Source: an uncultured Pelagibacteraceae bacterium (GTDB lineage: Bacteria; Pseudomonadota; Alphaproteobacteria; Pelagibacterales; Pelagibacteraceae). Taken from it: a stretch of 64,000 nt of DNA. Of this stretch, positions 52,285 through 61,291 are shown piece by piece. The stretch is taken from contig CACAWY010000004.1 in assembly GCA_902536385.1 (NCBI GenBank), positions 54,068 to 118,067 of the forward strand. Reading direction: 5' to 3'. Below the pieces are notes generated by a model, which was not told the origin of the DNA, did not search any database, and saw only the letters and a list, made by a program, of their open reading frames with translations. Position 1 is the stretch's first letter. The number at the start of each line of letters is the position of its first letter. The translations under genes were made by a program, and so were the position numbers.

Positions 52285-52985
52285 TTAATTCACAAGCTTT
52301 CTTTTCAGGTTTAAAATCTTTAAGAGGTGCAAGAAGTCCAGCTATACCACTTGCAGCATGTTTTATCGCTTTAGGAGCCCTGCTCAAGGACGCTGGGTTC
52401 AATATTCAACAAAGTGCTGCCTCTAGTTTTTTCACTTACGCGTTACCTGGCCAACTCGTAATGGCAGAGTCATTATTATTGGGTGCATCAATAGTAAATA
52501 TTTTTTTAGCAGTTTGGTTAGTTAATTTTAGACTTTATCCAATGACGGTTTCATTATTTCCATTGCTTGAACACAAATCCCAACCTAAATGGAAATATTA
52601 CCTATCTTGTCATTTTTTAGCAGTAACTTCTTGGTTAATTGCTAAGGAGAACTATAAAGAAATAAACAAAAAAAATAGAATAGATTTTTGGATTGGAATT
52701 GGATTAGGAACTTGGTCAACCGCAATTGTAATGACAATCATTGGCTATCTGGCAGCAGACTCTTTGAACAAAGAAATGTTGATTGGATTAGCTATTGTAA
52801 ATCCAATTTATTTTTTTTGCATGATGATCAGTGCTATGGAAGATATAGCTATTGCGACTTCTATTATACTTGGAACAACATTAGGTCCAGTTATATTTTT
52901 GTTTTCTGAGGAGTGGTCACTTCTATTTGCTGGATTAATTGCTGGCACTGTAGCTTTTTTAGTAGGAGAAAAGAATGGCAAGTAG
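52281..52985 (+). CDS. azlC: AzlC-family permease large subunit
   Basis: The 234-residue protein has about five to six spans. The AzlC signature is RSPAIPLAACFIALGALLKDAGFN near residues 14-37, then LVNFRLYPMTVSLFPLL near 78. AzlCD exports branched-chain amino acids (and azaleucine) in Bacillus. Its presence within a liv import operon is notable. It overlaps livF by 4 bases and azlD by 11 bases. Confidence 0.88.
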   Translation: MINSQAFFSGLKSLRGARSPAIPLAACFIALGALLKDAGFNIQQSAASSFFTYALPGQLVMAESLLLGASIVNIFLAVWLVNFRLYPMTVSLFPLLEHKSQPKWKYYLSCHFLAVTSWLIAKENYKEINKKNRIDFWIGIGLGTWSTAIVMTIIGYLAADSLNKEMLIGLAIVNPIYFFCMMISAMEDIAIATSIILGTTLGPVIFLFSEEWSLLFAGLIAGTVAFLVGEKNGK

Positions 52986-53301
52986 TCAAATCATAATTTT
53001 TGCAATCATAGCAACTTCATTAGCTACTTACATATCTAGAATTATGGGAGCATTAACTTCAGAAAAAGTTAGCGTTAAATCTAAAATCTTTAAGTGGTTT
53101 AACTGCGTCGCTTATTCAACTCTAGCAGCATTATTGGGAAGAATGATTATATTTCCTGCAGGAGTTTTAGCAGACTCAGAACTTATAATGAGACTAATAG
53201 TATTCTTTACCTGCATTGCTATATTTATAATATCTAAAAAAAACTTAGTTGTTCCAACTATTTTGTCAGCGATAATGTTAAATTTTTTAATACAAATTTA
53301 A
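52975..53301 (+). CDS. azlD: AzlD-family permease small subunit
   Basis: The 108-residue protein has three or four hydrophobic spans. The layout ATSLATYISRIMGA near residue 14 and FKWFNCVAYSTLAALLGRMI near 40-60 matches AzlD, the small partner of AzlC. It overlaps azlC by 11 bases, consistent with coupled synthesis of a two-subunit exporter. It ends 35 bases before the barrel gene. Confidence 0.85.
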   Translation: MASSQIIIFAIIATSLATYISRIMGALTSEKVSVKSKIFKWFNCVAYSTLAALLGRMIIFPAGVLADSELIMRLIVFFTCIAIFIISKKNLVVPTILSAIMLNFLIQI

Positions 53302-53336
53302 CTTTTCATTTTTCTAAATTTTTAGTATAAAAATTA

Positions 53337-54206
53337 ATGATTAAAAAGCTTGGTAAAATAATTTTTATTATATTCTTTTTCTCTAATTCATCATCTGCCG
53401 ACATGAAAGATTTAACTCTTCAAGAAATATCAGAGAGGACATCTAACTTTATATCAAATTTAATTCCTGGAGAGGGAGATACTGAATTCAGTATAGATTT
53501 TAGAGAAAATGCCTCTCCAGATTATAGTATTTTAGCTGTTAGAGAAATAATGCCTATGGATGAAGGTAAATTATTTACGCAATTTTCATTTTTTAATAAT
53601 GAGCAGAATGGAGATGAGAGAGTCACAGGAAATCTGGGTTTTGGATTGAGAAAATTATCTGATGATAAAACTTGGCTGTTTGGTCTTAATAATTTTTATG
53701 ATCAAGATATTAGCGAGGGTCATAGCAGAACAAGTTTTGGAATAGAAGCAAGGTCAGCAGTTCTTGATTTTCATTTGAACAGATATTTAGCATTAGGTCA
53801 CGGTTTAGATGGAGAAAAAGTTTTAGACGGATGGGATGCACAATTTTCTTCACAAGTTCCTTACTACCATTGGGCAAATGTATTTTTAAATTCTTATAAA
53901 TGGGAGGGCGAAGATAGAACTGATATTGAGGGACTCAAATACGGATCAGAAATGATACTAAATCCAAATTTAATTTTAGAAGCTGCATATGATGATAAAG
54001 AGTTAAAAGGGTTAGAGGATCAGTGGTACGCTAAATTGAAATTTATTTATCCAGGAAGAGAAGGCCCAACTGCATTAGATGGTAAAAGCTCCAGTATGTG
54101 GAAGGAAGAAAAAAATATGTCTGGTCAAATGTTAACAAAAGTTAAAAGACAAAATAAAATAATGATAGAATTCAGAGGATCATCAACAGTTTCAAGGACA
54201 GATTAA
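53337..54206 (+). CDS. Inverse autotransporter (intimin/invasin-type) beta-barrel-like protein
   Basis: The 289-residue product has a signal peptide (IIFIIFFFSNSSSA). The region NLGFGLRKLSDDKTWLFGLN, then NFYDQDISEGHSRTSFGIEA near residues 98-140 and LNRYLAL, matches the IAT-beta barrel consensus of intimin/invasin proteins. There is no passenger: the protein ends after the barrel. A second exported protein is encoded directly behind it (TAA-ATG with no gap). It could export or anchor that partner, or be a simple porin-like barrel. Not confirmed by search. Confidence 0.65.
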   Translation: MIKKLGKIIFIIFFFSNSSSADMKDLTLQEISERTSNFISNLIPGEGDTEFSIDFRENASPDYSILAVREIMPMDEGKLFTQFSFFNNEQNGDERVTGNLGFGLRKLSDDKTWLFGLNNFYDQDISEGHSRTSFGIEARSAVLDFHLNRYLALGHGLDGEKVLDGWDAQFSSQVPYYHWANVFLNSYKWEGEDRTDIEGLKYGSEMILNPNLILEAAYDDKELKGLEDQWYAKLKFIYPGREGPTALDGKSSSMWKEEKNMSGQMLTKVKRQNKIMIEFRGSSTVSRTD

Positions 54207-54974
54207 ATGACAAATATTTATAAAATATTAATTGCTATAATTTTTTTCTTTTGTTCAAGCAATTATTTGTATGCAGAATTAGGACAAGCAACTGTATATA
54301 AAGTAACAATGGAAAAAGTTGAGCTTTGTAAAAGTAGTTCAGGGGTAGATAGTTGTGAAGGTGCTGTAGTTTTGGCTGAAACAGATCAAACTATTGATAT
54401 TGCATCAGTTGACGCTGGAGCTGCTGCTGCCTCATATGGAGATGTTGCTTTATTACCTTTAGGTGAAACTTATAGTCATATGAGGGTTACAATAAGTAGA
54501 AAATTTACAATTCAAGCAGATATAGATGTATCAGGTATAGCCACACCGTGCAGAACTTATGCTGAGACCTCAGGATATCCTGGAGGACATGCTGCTGCTG
54601 GAAATGAAATTCATACACATAGGCCTGCGATGAGCCCAAATCAGACATTAGCAGATATGAATGTATATTTGCTAAATGATCAAGCTAAAATTTGCACAGC
54701 TGCTAATTGCGCCTCAACAACTGCCGCACAAACAATAACATATAGTCAAGGATCAGGCTCATCAACACATCAAACTCAACATGCAAATGGTTCTACAGAT
54801 ACCAGTCATGTTTTAGTCTATACTTTAACTTCACCTTATACAGTTGCTATGATAGCCCCAACAATAGATATATCATTCGGCACAAATAACGCTGTTAAAG
54901 CTACAGAGATAGGTGAGACAAATCTTTGTAATTTTGATGCTCAAGAGCCTATCGTAAATATAACTATCAAATAA
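54207..54974 (+). CDS. Exported protein of unknown function paired with the barrel
   Basis: The 255-residue product has a signal peptide (ILIAIIFFFCSSNYLYA, cleavage near residue 24). The mature part is rich in Thr, Ser and Ala with few lysines, unlike most proteins in this window. It has about six cysteines, including a VELCKSSSGVDSC loop and KICTAANC. A His-rich HTHRP segment is near residue 135. I recognise no family. Composition and its location behind the barrel gene suggest an extracellular or surface protein. Confidence 0.7.
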   Translation: MTNIYKILIAIIFFFCSSNYLYAELGQATVYKVTMEKVELCKSSSGVDSCEGAVVLAETDQTIDIASVDAGAAAASYGDVALLPLGETYSHMRVTISRKFTIQADIDVSGIATPCRTYAETSGYPGGHAAAGNEIHTHRPAMSPNQTLADMNVYLLNDQAKICTAANCASTTAAQTITYSQGSGSSTHQTQHANGSTDTSHVLVYTLTSPYTVAMIAPTIDISFGTNNAVKATEIGETNLCNFDAQEPIVNITIK

Positions 54975-55012
54975 TTTAATCCTTTATAAATTTATGATAA
55001 ATTAATTTATGG

Positions 55013-55034
55013 AACTAATATTATTAGTTTTTAT
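55013..55034 (+). terminator. Weak AT-rich hairpin after the barrel/partner pair
   Basis: AACTAAT-ATT-ATTAGTT is followed by TTTATTACTTT. The stem is only seven bases and mostly A/T, so this is at best a weak terminator. The remaining 197-base spacer (54975-55171) otherwise holds the tctC promoter and no gene I can support. Confidence 0.3.
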
Positions 55035-55109
55035 TACTTTATGAATCATGGGAACTATTGATTAAATGAGTTTTTCCATTAATTTCAATCATTTTAAATT
55101 AATTGTATA

Positions 55110-55138
55110 TTGACTCTCAACGGTATTTTGATTTTAAT
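55110..55138 (+). promoter_or_regulatory. Candidate promoter for tctCBA
   Basis: TTGACT (55110-55115), a 17-base spacer and TTTAAT (55133-55138), 33 bases before the tctC ATG. The leader ends TTAATTAACAGAGGGAAATA, with a strong ribosome binding site. It resembles the livK leader. Confidence 0.5.
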
Positions 55139-55171
55139 AATCTTCTTTATTAATTAACAGAGGGAAATAAT

Positions 55172-56152
55172 ATGTTTAATAATTTGAAAAAATTAATTAG
55201 CTTAGTTTTCGCAACTGTTCTTTTAACTTCAATCTCATCAACAAGTTTTGCAATTGATAAGTTACATTTCATTATCGGTGGTGGTGCTGGTGGTGGTTGG
55301 GATGGAACTGCTAGAGGAACTGGTGAAGCTTTAACTAAAGCTGGTTTTTTAAAAAGTGCTTCGTTTGAAAATATGTCAGGCGGTGGTGGAGGAAAAGCCC
55401 TATCATATATAATTAATACTAAGCCAGAAGGCACTGTATTAGTTCAGTCTACACCTTTAGTGCTTAGATCAATCACTAGACACAAAGGATATGTTAAAGG
55501 CTCAGGCGTATTATCTTATAAAGATGTTAAACCAATTGCCGGTGTAATTGGTGACTATGGTGCGATTGCAGTTGCTAAAAATTCACCTTACAAAAATTTT
55601 AAAGATGTAGTGGACGCTTACAAAAAAGATCCTAAGTCAATTAAAATGGCTGGTGGTTCCGTAAGAGGAAGCATGGACCATTTAATTGGTGCGCTTGCAT
55701 TCCAAGAAGCTGGTGCAAACCCTAACAACGTGGTGTATGTACCTTACGATGCAGGTGGTAAAGCTCTAGCTGGACTTTTATCAGGAGAAACTCAAATTCT
55801 TTCAACAGGTTTGGGAGAAGTAATGGGCGCTAGAGACCAAGTAAGAATTATTGGTATTACAGCTCCAAAAAGAGTAGGCGATGCTCCAGAAGTTCCAACT
55901 TTAAAAGAACAAGGATACGATGTTCAGTTCGTCAACTGGAGAGGTTTCTTTGCTCCAAAGAGTATGCCAAGTGGAGATGTAAAGAAGATTGCTAAAATGT
56001 TAGGCGATGTTCAAAAAACTCCAGAGTGGGAAACAGTTAGAAAAAGAAATGCTTGGGTTAATATTTATAATCCAGGAAGTAAGTTCGACAGTTTCTTAAA
56101 AAAACAAACAAAAGAAATGACTAAGTTAATGAAAAAATTAGGCGTTATCTAA
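55172..56152 (+). CDS. tctC: Tripartite tricarboxylate transporter substrate-binding protein TctC
   Basis: The 326-residue periplasmic protein has a signal peptide (LISLVFATVLLTSISSTSFA). The TctC/Bug fold follows: IIGGGAGGGWDGTARGTGEALTK near residue 30, then VYVPYDAGGKALAGLLSGETQILSTG near 190. It binds carboxylates such as citrate; close relatives bind other acids, so the ligand is uncertain. tctB and tctA follow closely. Confidence 0.93.
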   Translation: MFNNLKKLISLVFATVLLTSISSTSFAIDKLHFIIGGGAGGGWDGTARGTGEALTKAGFLKSASFENMSGGGGGKALSYIINTKPEGTVLVQSTPLVLRSITRHKGYVKGSGVLSYKDVKPIAGVIGDYGAIAVAKNSPYKNFKDVVDAYKKDPKSIKMAGGSVRGSMDHLIGALAFQEAGANPNNVVYVPYDAGGKALAGLLSGETQILSTGLGEVMGARDQVRIIGITAPKRVGDAPEVPTLKEQGYDVQFVNWRGFFAPKSMPSGDVKKIAKMLGDVQKTPEWETVRKRNAWVNIYNPGSKFDSFLKKQTKEMTKLMKKLGVI

Positions 56153-56177
56153 TTAATTAACTTTAAAAGGAAGAGCA

Positions 56178-56648
56178 GTGAAAATAAATTCAGTTAAAAT
56201 TATTTCGCTGCTCTTTTTTGTTTTATCAGCTTTTTATTTATATACAGCTCACCAAATACAAGTTTTTGCTTTTGATGAAGGTGCTCCTTTTAATGCTAAA
56301 ACTTTTCCAATTTATTTAGGTTACGCGGGAATGTTTTTTTCAGGCCTTAAAATTGTTTTACCAGATCAAAAACCAGTAGAAGTTGATCCAACCTATTTAG
56401 AATTTAAAAAAACAATTTTATTAGTACTTACGATGATTGTTTATGGAGCAACGATCCTAAAAGTTGGTTTCTTTTTGTCAACTTCACTTTTTTTAGTTTT
56501 CTCTTACTATTTTTTGGGAGAAAGAAGATGGAAATTTATTATAATTTTTTCTTTCCCTTTTGTTGCAGTTTTTATGTATCTTTTGCACGGTGTATTAGCT
56601 GTATATCTTAGAGATCCTCTATTAAAATACATAGGCATTATGGGATGA
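56178..56648 (+). CDS. tctB: Tripartite tricarboxylate transporter small membrane subunit TctB
   Basis: The 156-residue protein has four membrane spans (about residues 8-24, 45-60, 72-105 and 118-140), the normal arrangement for TctB. It has FPIYLGYAGMFFSGLKI in the second span region. It starts at a GTG preceded by AAAAGGAAGAG. Its end overlaps tctA by 4 bases. Confidence 0.9.
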   Translation: MKINSVKIISLLFFVLSAFYLYTAHQIQVFAFDEGAPFNAKTFPIYLGYAGMFFSGLKIVLPDQKPVEVDPTYLEFKKTILLVLTMIVYGATILKVGFFLSTSLFLVFSYYFLGERRWKFIIIFSFPFVAVFMYLLHGVLAVYLRDPLLKYIGIMG

Positions 56649-58144
56649 TAGAGGGAATATTAATTGGATTAAAAACGGCTTTATCCTTTCAAAACTTATT
56701 GATGGTAATGATTGGATGTTTTGCAGGGACTATTATTGGAATGCTTCCAGGCTTAGGTCCCATGACCGCGATAGCTTTAATGATACCAATTACATATGGT
56801 TTTGATCCAGCAACTGGTTTAATTTTAATGGCAGGAGTTTACTATGGCGCTGTATTTGGCGGCTCTACCTCTTCGATATTAATAAACGCTCCTGGTGTTC
56901 CAGGAACTGTCGCCACATCTTTTGATGGCTATCCAATGGCTCAACAAGGAAAAGCTGGCAAAGCACTAGCCATAGCTGCTTACAGCTCTTTTGCAGGAGG
57001 TACTATCTCAGCAATTTTTTTATTAATTGCAGCACCTAGCTTATCAAAAATAAGCTTGTCTTTTCGTTCTCCAGACTATTTTGGATTAATGATTTTAGGA
57101 TTAACTGCTGTTGCTGCTTTTTCCTCAAGGGGAAATTTCTTAAAAGCTATGATGATGTGTGTATTTGGTTTAATGCTAGCTTCTATAGGCCAAGATACAC
57201 TCTCTGATATTCCAAGATTTACGTTTAATAATATGAATTTATCTGATGGAATTAGTTTCGTTTTAGTAGTAATGGCTACTTTTGCTATGAGTGAAGCATT
57301 AACTATTGTTATTAAAGGTAATGATCCTTCTAAAGCTGCTAAACAAATTTCATTAACAGATTTAGGATCTATTAAGGTAAATAAAGAGGAAACAAAACAA
57401 ATGGCAGCCACTATTCCTCGCTCGTCTATTTTAGGATTTATTATTGGAGTATTACCTGGAGCCGGTGCAACTATTGCATCTTTTTTAGCGTATGGGATGG
57501 AAAGAAATTTTGTAAAAGATGAGGAAAAAGAAAAGTTTGGAAAGGGAAGTGTTCAAGGATTATCAGCACCAGAAACAGCCAATAACGCAGCTTGTTCAGG
57601 ATCTTTCGTACCATTACTTACGTTAGGAATACCAGGAAGCGGTACTACAGCAGTCATGCTTGGAGCGTTGCTAGGCTTTGGTATTCAACCTGGGCCTAGA
57701 TTGTATCAAACAAATCCAGATATTTTTTGGTCAGTAATAATGTCAATGTATATTGGAATGGTCGTTCTTTTAATTCTTAACCTCCCTTTAATTCCTTACA
57801 TTGCAAGGATACTAGCAGTACCAAGAACATTTTTAATACCTATGATTTTATTTTTTTCTGTCACAGGTATTTACTTAATGTCTTTTAATAATTTTGACAT
57901 TTTTTTAATGATTGGGATTGCAGTAGTTGCAACAATATTAAGATTGTATGATTTTCCAATGCCACCCTTAATTCTTGCTTTTGTTTTGGGAGGGTTAATG
58001 GAGGAAAATTTAAGAAGATCACTTTTAATTAGTGATGGTTCATGGTCTTTTCTTTGGGACCGCCCATTAACCTTAATTATTATGTTGATCATAATATTGA
58101 TTGTTGGATGGCAGATTTATAAGAGCTTTTCAAAAAAACAATAA
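56645..58144 (+). CDS. tctA: Tripartite tricarboxylate transporter large membrane subunit TctA
   Basis: The 499-residue permease has 11-12 spans. TctA signatures are GTIIGMLPGLGPMTAIALMIPITYG near residue 27, GGSTSSILINAPGVPGTVATSFDGYPMA near 72 and the second-half repeat IGVLPGAGATIASFLAYGMER near 262. GLSAPETANNAACSGSFVPLLTLGIPGSGTTAVMLGAL is strongly conserved. It works with TctB and TctC in a secondary, ion-driven system. Confidence 0.97.
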   Translation: MIEGILIGLKTALSFQNLLMVMIGCFAGTIIGMLPGLGPMTAIALMIPITYGFDPATGLILMAGVYYGAVFGGSTSSILINAPGVPGTVATSFDGYPMAQQGKAGKALAIAAYSSFAGGTISAIFLLIAAPSLSKISLSFRSPDYFGLMILGLTAVAAFSSRGNFLKAMMMCVFGLMLASIGQDTLSDIPRFTFNNMNLSDGISFVLVVMATFAMSEALTIVIKGNDPSKAAKQISLTDLGSIKVNKEETKQMAATIPRSSILGFIIGVLPGAGATIASFLAYGMERNFVKDEEKEKFGKGSVQGLSAPETANNAACSGSFVPLLTLGIPGSGTTAVMLGALLGFGIQPGPRLYQTNPDIFWSVIMSMYIGMVVLLILNLPLIPYIARILAVPRTFLIPMILFFSVTGIYLMSFNNFDIFLMIGIAVVATILRLYDFPMPPLILAFVLGGLMEENLRRSLLISDGSWSFLWDRPLTLIIMLIIILIVGWQIYKSFSKKQ

Positions 58145-58289
58145 TAATAAATTTACTTGTTGCTTATTTACCACACTAAAATCCTTGATTTTCATTATTT
58201 TTTAACATCTATCAGAATTTAAGAATTTGACCTCAGGAAAGTCTCTGTGTAAGTATGCAGTAACGTTAATTTATAAATTAAGGAAAAAT

Positions 58290-58949
58290 ATGAAGAAGTT
58301 ACATCAATTATTCATCGCATTTGTATTACTCTCGTTTACGAGCGTGTCTCATGCAGAGATGAAGTATGGTGTATCAGCTGCTTTAACATTTATCGAAGCA
58401 AGCGGTACTGAGACAGAGGGTGGAGAAAAAAATAGCAAAGATGTCGACAATCTTGTGGCTATACCTTCTATATTCGCAGAATATGCATACTCGGATACAG
58501 TATCTGTAGGTTTAGATTACATACCTTTTAAAGCAGACGTTAGCGATAAAACTCATAAAAGATCCGATACTGAAACTTCTGTAACTGGAACTGCGACTAC
58601 TACGTCGACTTCTAGAACTCAGTCTGCTCAGGCGGAACTAAAAGATCACGTTACATTATACGTAAATTATAATCTTGATAGCGGTCTTTATTTAAAGGGT
58701 GGTGTTGCAAATGTTACTCTTAACACAGAAGATTCTTTAGGAACTGGATCAAAATACGGTAACGTAGACATCATGGGTGTCGTACTTGGATTTGGTGTAG
58801 ACTCTGGAAATTGGAGAACTGAAATTCTTTACACAGATTATGAAGATATTAGTTTAACTTCATCTGTTGCTAGAACAGGAGTAACAACTAACAACAAAAT
58901 CGAAGCTGACTTAGATACACTAGCTTTGAAAGTATCTTACGCTTTTTAA
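58290..58949 (+). CDS. Outer-membrane beta-barrel protein
   Basis: The ORF track begins at 58227; the ATG at 58290 fits better because it follows AAGGAAAAAT and starts a clean signal peptide (LHQLFIAFVLLSFTSVSHA). The 219-residue product has alternating amphipathic strands and ends in Phe (LALKVSYAF), the BAM recognition signature. A Thr/Ser-rich loop near residues 75-110 (GTATTTSTSRT) looks surface-exposed. It resembles small OmpW/OmpA-barrel type proteins in general form, not a specific family. A terminator follows. Confidence 0.75.
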   Translation: MKKLHQLFIAFVLLSFTSVSHAEMKYGVSAALTFIEASGTETEGGEKNSKDVDNLVAIPSIFAEYAYSDTVSVGLDYIPFKADVSDKTHKRSDTETSVTGTATTTSTSRTQSAQAELKDHVTLYVNYNLDSGLYLKGGVANVTLNTEDSLGTGSKYGNVDIMGVVLGFGVDSGNWRTEILYTDYEDISLTSSVARTGVTTNNKIEADLDTLALKVSYAF

Positions 58950-58974
58950 GTTTAGGATTTTCAAATAACAAATT

Positions 58975-59008
58975 AAAAAACCCACCGTTAATCGGTGGGT
59001 TTTTTTTT
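58975..59008. terminator. Bidirectional terminator
   Basis: Six A residues, CCCACCG, a five-base loop and CGGTGGG are followed by a run of T. The symmetric A/T tails fit termination from both the barrel gene and the convergent doxX. Confidence 0.9.
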
Positions 59009-59393
59009 AAAGTCTGACGTATTTTTTTTCTTTATCTATCGACCACTCTCTTGTTCCATTAGCAACAATAAATAAGAATCCACCTGCTAAGGCTATATTT
59101 TTAAGGAATGAAATAAATTGAGCTTGATCAGAGAAATCAAAATGAAACATAAAAGCAGTAGATATACAAAATATTGAGAGTAGACCAGCTGAAAGTCTCG
59201 CTTTATATCCTATAATAATGAATATTGGCAAAATAAACTCTAATGCTATCGCAGGATAAATTAAAAAACCTGGAATACCGAAACTTTCCATCCAGCCCAT
59301 GGACCCATCTAAATTAATTACTTTATTGAAGGCTGAGATTAAAAATAAAGCCGAAATTAAAATTCTTCCAATTAAATCTAAAATATTTGCCAT
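59007..59393 (-). CDS. DoxX-family membrane protein
   Basis: The 128-residue protein has four membrane spans. The family signature is ILISALFLISAFNKVINLDG near residue 10, with YPAIALEFILPIFIIIGYKARLSAGLL near 47. Family members take part in quinone-linked or thiol redox reactions in membranes, but many have no known role. It ends inside the shared terminator and starts 51 bases from the next gene's end. Confidence 0.88.
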   Translation of the reverse strand: MANILDLIGRILISALFLISAFNKVINLDGSMGWMESFGIPGFLIYPAIALEFILPIFIIIGYKARLSAGLLSIFCISTAFMFHFDFSDQAQFISFLKNIALAGGFLFIVANGTREWSIDKEKKYVRL

Positions 59394-59444
59394 ATGAAAA
59401 AGTTAGATTGATTAAAGGTTAAAGTCAAAAAAAGGTTGTTTAAT

Positions 59445-60521
59445 TCAGGTTTTTTTAAAAAACTTCAATATTAAAGGCACAATAAACAATATCATCAATA
59501 ACCGTATGATATGATGAAAAGACACAAATTCTGGGTCTAAATTAAAAAAAATTGCTATTACTGCAACTTCATAAATTCCCCCAGGGCAATATGAAAGTAA
59601 TAAAGTAAAAAAGTTTTTATCAATTACTAGTCCTGCAACCATAGCTGCAGCTACTCCCAATATTACCAATAAGAACGTTGCAACAAAGCTATGCAAAGCA
59701 TTTCTTCCTATCTCACTAAATGTTTTGTCAGCAAATCTGCACCCCACTGATGATCCTAAAATTAATAAACAATAATCGATAATATTGGGAGATACTTGGT
59801 AGCTTGCAACTTCTGTAATTTGCAATAAACCGCTTGCAACCAAAGTGCCTGCCAATAAAGCAGCAGGAATTTTTATCTTTTCAAAAAACAAAATTAAAAT
59901 TACTGATAATATTATTAGAATTAGTAAGTGATAAAAATTTTGATTTGTAATTATTTCTTCAGAAATGTTTACACTATCTATATCGTAAAAACTATTAACG
60001 ACAAATGGAAACACTGTTATAATTATGATCAGTCTAATTAGATGAGATGTAGCTACTTGACTTAAATCAGTTTTTGCATCTTCAGCCAATATCATCAATG
60101 GCCCCAATGCACCTGGTGCAGCCGAAAAAATAGATGTTTTTTTCTCATATTTGGAAAATTTTTCTAAATATTTTGAAACTATTAAAACACTCAAGATAAT
60201 GTAAATTAACATAATTAAAGAAGTCCAGATCCAATCTTGCATTTGTTCGAACAGATCTTTATCTATGTAATTGCCAATATAAAGACCAAGAATAATCAAT
60301 ATTGAAGATAGCACTAATCTTGGCATTTTCGTTTTAAGACCCATTAAAGAAGCTAAAGCAGTTATTAGCATCGGTCCTAAGAACCAAGCCAAAGGAACAT
60401 TAAAATACTCAGCTATTATAGCACTTGGTATTGATATTATGATAACAGATACAAATGGTATTGAAAATATCTGTTTAAAATTTTCTTTATTAAAAGGAAT
60501 AGCTTGGTTATTCTGCATCAT
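59445..60521 (-). CDS. AbrB-family integral membrane protein (PF05145 type)
   Basis: The 358-residue protein has about ten spans in two repeats. It has PLAWFLGPMLITALASLMG near residue 28 and AAPGALGPLMILAEDAKTDLSQVATSHLIRL near 132. The C-terminal SYCPGGIYEVAVIAIFFNLDPEFVSFHH is highly typical. Such genes are often misnamed ammonia monooxygenase or AbrB regulator; the sequence indicates a transporter-like protein of unknown substrate. A second start at 60518 is possible. Its ATG is two bases from the divergent next gene. Confidence 0.85.
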   Translation of the reverse strand: MMQNNQAIPFNKENFKQIFSIPFVSVIIISIPSAIIAEYFNVPLAWFLGPMLITALASLMGLKTKMPRLVLSSILIILGLYIGNYIDKDLFEQMQDWIWTSLIMLIYIILSVLIVSKYLEKFSKYEKKTSIFSAAPGALGPLMILAEDAKTDLSQVATSHLIRLIIIITVFPFVVNSFYDIDSVNISEEIITNQNFYHLLILIILSVILILFFEKIKIPAALLAGTLVASGLLQITEVASYQVSPNIIDYCLLILGSSVGCRFADKTFSEIGRNALHSFVATFLLVILGVAAAMVAGLVIDKNFFTLLLSYCPGGIYEVAVIAIFFNLDPEFVSFHHIIRLLMILFIVPLILKFFKKT

Positions 60522-60523
60522 TC

Positions 60524-61288
60524 ATGATTTTAGGATTTATAGGAACTGGTAAAATTTCATCATCTGTTATTTTTGGTATTTTTAAATCAAAGCTAAAAAT
60601 TAAGAGAATTTATATATCTTCAAGAAACAGAAAAATAGCTAAAAAATTATCAAAAAGTTATGGAAAAATAAAAATATTAAAAGATAATCAAGAAATAATA
60701 GATAAATCTTCAATAATATTTTTGGGCATAACACCGAATATTGGTAATAAAATATTACCTAAATTAAAATTTTCAAAAAATAAAAAAATAATAAGTCTTA
60801 TTTCTACAATTAATTTGGATAAACTTAAAAGAATAACTAAGAATATAAATATAGTAAGAGCTATACCTTTACCTCCAATCGAAATTAAAAAAGGACCAAT
60901 TATTGTTTGTCCACCAAGTAAATTTGCTAAGAATATTTTTAAATATTTAGGGCAAGTTTTAGAAGTAAGAAATGAAAAACTTAGTTATAAATTTTGGTCT
61001 ACTGCCTCTTTAATGGCAACATACTATGAGATACTTAATACGAGTTCTAAATGGTTAAGCAAAAAAGGAATTAACAAAAAAATTGCTGATACTTACGTAG
61101 CTGAATTATTTTTAGCTTTAAGTCAAGATGCTTTAAATAAATCATCTCAAGGATTTAAAAAACTTGTAGCGGACTCACAGACCCCAAAAGGCCTAAATAT
61201 GCAGTTTCTTAATGAATTGAAAAAGGGAAAATTCTTTACTAAGTTCACCAAAGCTCTTGAAAATGTAAATAAAAGAGTAAGCAAGTAA
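60524..61288 (+). CDS. Pyrroline-5-carboxylate reductase-like protein
   Basis: The 254-residue protein starts with the dinucleotide motif LGFIGTGKISSSVIFGIF near residue 3. SRNRKIAKKLSK, then FLGITPNIGNKIL and INIVRAIPLPP match the ProC layout. The C-terminal helical domain is shorter and the ProC proline-site motif is altered (DSQTPKGLNMQ instead of the Gly-Thr-Thr type). It may act on another imine or cyclic amino acid. It is immediately upstream (3 bases) of a liv permease cluster. Confidence 0.75.
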   Translation: MILGFIGTGKISSSVIFGIFKSKLKIKRIYISSRNRKIAKKLSKSYGKIKILKDNQEIIDKSSIIFLGITPNIGNKILPKLKFSKNKKIISLISTINLDKLKRITKNINIVRAIPLPPIEIKKGPIIVCPPSKFAKNIFKYLGQVLEVRNEKLSYKFWSTASLMATYYEILNTSSKWLSKKGINKKIADTYVAELFLALSQDALNKSSQGFKKLVADSQTPKGLNMQFLNELKKGKFFTKFTKALENVNKRVSK

Positions 61289-61291
61289 ATC

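Noticed and set aside
55009-55044. Hydrophobic 11-codon ORF (MELILLVFITL) before tctC
   Set aside because: Lies in the AT-rich spacer over a weak hairpin, without a ribosome site or coupling to tctC; probably chance.
59445-60521. Annotation as ammonia monooxygenase or AbrB transcription regulator
   Set aside because: The protein is a ten-span membrane protein; those names are historical mislabels of the PF05145 family.
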